From Clostridia bacterium (GTDB taxonomy: Bacteria; Bacillota; Clostridia; Oscillospirales; CAG-272), in the NCBI GenBank assembly GCA_900767415.1, contig CAAFYZ010000018.1, positions 1-7,603 on the forward strand: a stretch of DNA of 7,603 nt, given 5' to 3'. Shown here piece after piece: positions 7,144 through 7,603 of the stretch (the first letter of the stretch is position 1; the number at the start of each line of letters is the position of its first letter). The notes under the pieces were generated by a model. It was not told where the DNA came from. It saw nothing but the letters and a program-made list of their open reading frames with translations, and did not search any database. The translations under genes and the position numbers were made by a program.

Positions 7144-7170
7144 GCGGGCGACCATCGGTCGCCCGCTTTT
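7144..7170 (+). terminator. Probable terminator hairpin after the surface operon
   Basis: A perfect 10-bp GC-rich stem, GCGGGCGACC (7144-7153) with GGTCGCCCGC (7157-7166), encloses the loop ATC and is followed by only four T. It lies 53 bases after the stop codon. The short T-run makes it a weaker call than the other two terminators, and it may equally be one of the dispersed palindromic repeats doing double duty. Confidence 0.65.
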
Positions 7171-7223
7171 GCACGTTCCCTCTTTCGCCTTCCTCCCGTC
7201 TTCATATCGACTTTCGCTTTTTT

Positions 7224-7256
7224 CCCTGTAGGGGTCGGCGCCCCCGACGACCCGCA
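7224..7256. repeat. 33-bp dispersed palindromic element, copy 3
   Basis: Identical over 33 bp to the two copies upstream of the promoter, about 4 kb away and in the same orientation, so the surface operon is flanked by copies of this element. Confidence 0.9.
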
Positions 7257-7300
7257 CGCTCTCCTTCCCACTAACCTTCCGTCATCGCACTTACACTCTT

Positions 7301-7425
7301 TGCCTTCTCCTGCTGGTAGCGAAGCGGCACGAGGGGACTGAATTTCACTCCGGTGGAGTGAAAGAGCCCGAGCCGCAGCGAGACAGGGGGACCGCGTAGC
7401 GGTGGATGAGGAGTACGTTCCTCTT
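7301..7425. repeat. CCTTCTCC-type modular palindromic repeat, long form (copy A)
   Basis: Starts TGCCTTCTCCTGC and ends with ACCGCGTAGCGGTGGATGAG then GAGTACGTTCCTC. Between these ends, relative to copy B, it carries an extra segment of about 65 bases (about 7317-7384) that itself contains the inverted repeat TTTCACTCC-GGT-GGAGTGAAA (7333-7353). No transposase or coding capacity is evident. Confidence 0.85.
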
Positions 7426-7454
7426 TCCCGCCAACCTTCCGTCTTCGCACCCTT

Positions 7455-7513
7455 TGCCTTCTCCTGCAGGAGAAGGGGGACCGCGTAGCGGTGGATGAGG
7501 AGTGCGCTCCTCT
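7455..7513. repeat. CCTTCTCC-type modular palindromic repeat, short form (copy B)
   Basis: Three consecutive hairpins: CCTTCTCCTG/CAGGAGAAGG (7457-7476), ACCGC-GTA-GCGGT (7480-7492) and GAGGAG-TGCG-CTCCTC (7497-7512). Its last two modules match those of copy A. Elements of this build are familiar from intergenic regions of gut Clostridia. Confidence 0.85.
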
Positions 7514-7560
7514 TTCCCGACAACCTTCCGTCAACATACTCGCCGTCCGCTTTGCACCTT

Positions 7561-7603
7561 TGCCTTCTCCTGCAGGTAGCGAAGCGGCACGAGGGGACTG
7601 AAT
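7561..7603. repeat. CCTTCTCC-type modular palindromic repeat, copy C, cut by window end
   Basis: Begins TGCCTTCTCCTGCAGG like copy B but continues TAGCGAAGCGGCACGAGGGG like copy A, so it is a long-form copy truncated by the end of the window. Confidence 0.85.

Larger units (their letters stand above)
7102..7537. repeat. Repeat-rich non-coding tract with five copies of the roughly 24-nt spacer motif
   Basis: The 513 bases after the operon hold no convincing gene. Five imperfect copies of the motif near TTCCCGCCAACCTTCCGTC occur at about 7102-7127, 7183-7206, 7264-7288, 7424-7446 and 7512-7537. Each is followed by a palindromic module: the 7144 hairpin, the 33-bp element at 7224, or a CCTTCTCCTGC-type element (7301, 7455, 7561). 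The motif thus works as a common linker joining different hairpin modules, as it does at 3141-3381. Confidence 0.75.

Noticed and set aside
7119..7537. Minus-strand open frames after the operon
   Set aside because: They are composed of the palindromic repeat modules and have no ribosome binding site or recognisable domain.
7301..7603. CRISPR-like array
   Set aside because: Repeat units differ in length and internal make-up, spacers are themselves related, and there are no cas genes; the units are palindromic intergenic repeats.

Overview
The window looks like a chromosomal stretch from an uncultured, moderately GC-rich member of the Firmicutes, most likely a gut-type Clostridia lineage. The evidence is a consensus sigma-A promoter, AGGAG-type ribosome binding sites, a clostridial-style multidomain cyclic-di-GMP enzyme, a GEMM-I riboswitch with an intrinsic terminator, and intergenic DNA packed with short palindromic repeats of a kind common in gut Clostridia. 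The taxonomic call is an inference; no rRNA or marker gene is present.

Layout. Positions 1-84 are a pure ACAG tetranucleotide repeat (21 copies, cut by the window edge). Next comes a large membrane protein gene (best start 215, stop 3091): seven transmembrane segments, an intact GGDEF domain, a PAS-like linker, a degenerate second GGDEF and an intact EAL phosphodiesterase domain. It ends at a strong intrinsic terminator (3107-3141). A repeat-rich spacer follows to about 3425. A textbook promoter (3449-3477, extended -10, 17-bp spacer) drives a leader that folds as a GEMM-I (cyclic-di-GMP-I type) riboswitch whose 3' edge is also the 5' arm of an intrinsic terminator (3560-3594). Two exported or surface protein genes follow as an operon (3645-4493 and 4526-7090, 32 bp apart). 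Both have an N-terminal hydrophobic segment ending in the shared motif T-F-[S/C]-W-[F/L]-S. The second has a GLUG-like motif and a low-GC central segment. A hairpin with a short T-run (7144-7170) lies after the operon, and 7174-7603 is a tract of modular palindromic repeats.

How the parts may work together. The enzyme can in principle make and degrade cyclic di-GMP, and the neighbouring riboswitch is of the class that senses it, so the window holds both a second-messenger enzyme and a messenger-gated surface-protein operon. Because the terminator uses aptamer nucleotides, ligand binding should block termination and switch the operon ON (inference). One detail complicates this: the base aligned with the ligand-specificity position 20 of the Vc2 aptamer is A rather than G. 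That change is associated with 3',3'-cGAMP recognition or mixed specificity in known GEMM-I variants, whereas the adjacent GGDEF domain keeps the residues expected for cyclic di-GMP.
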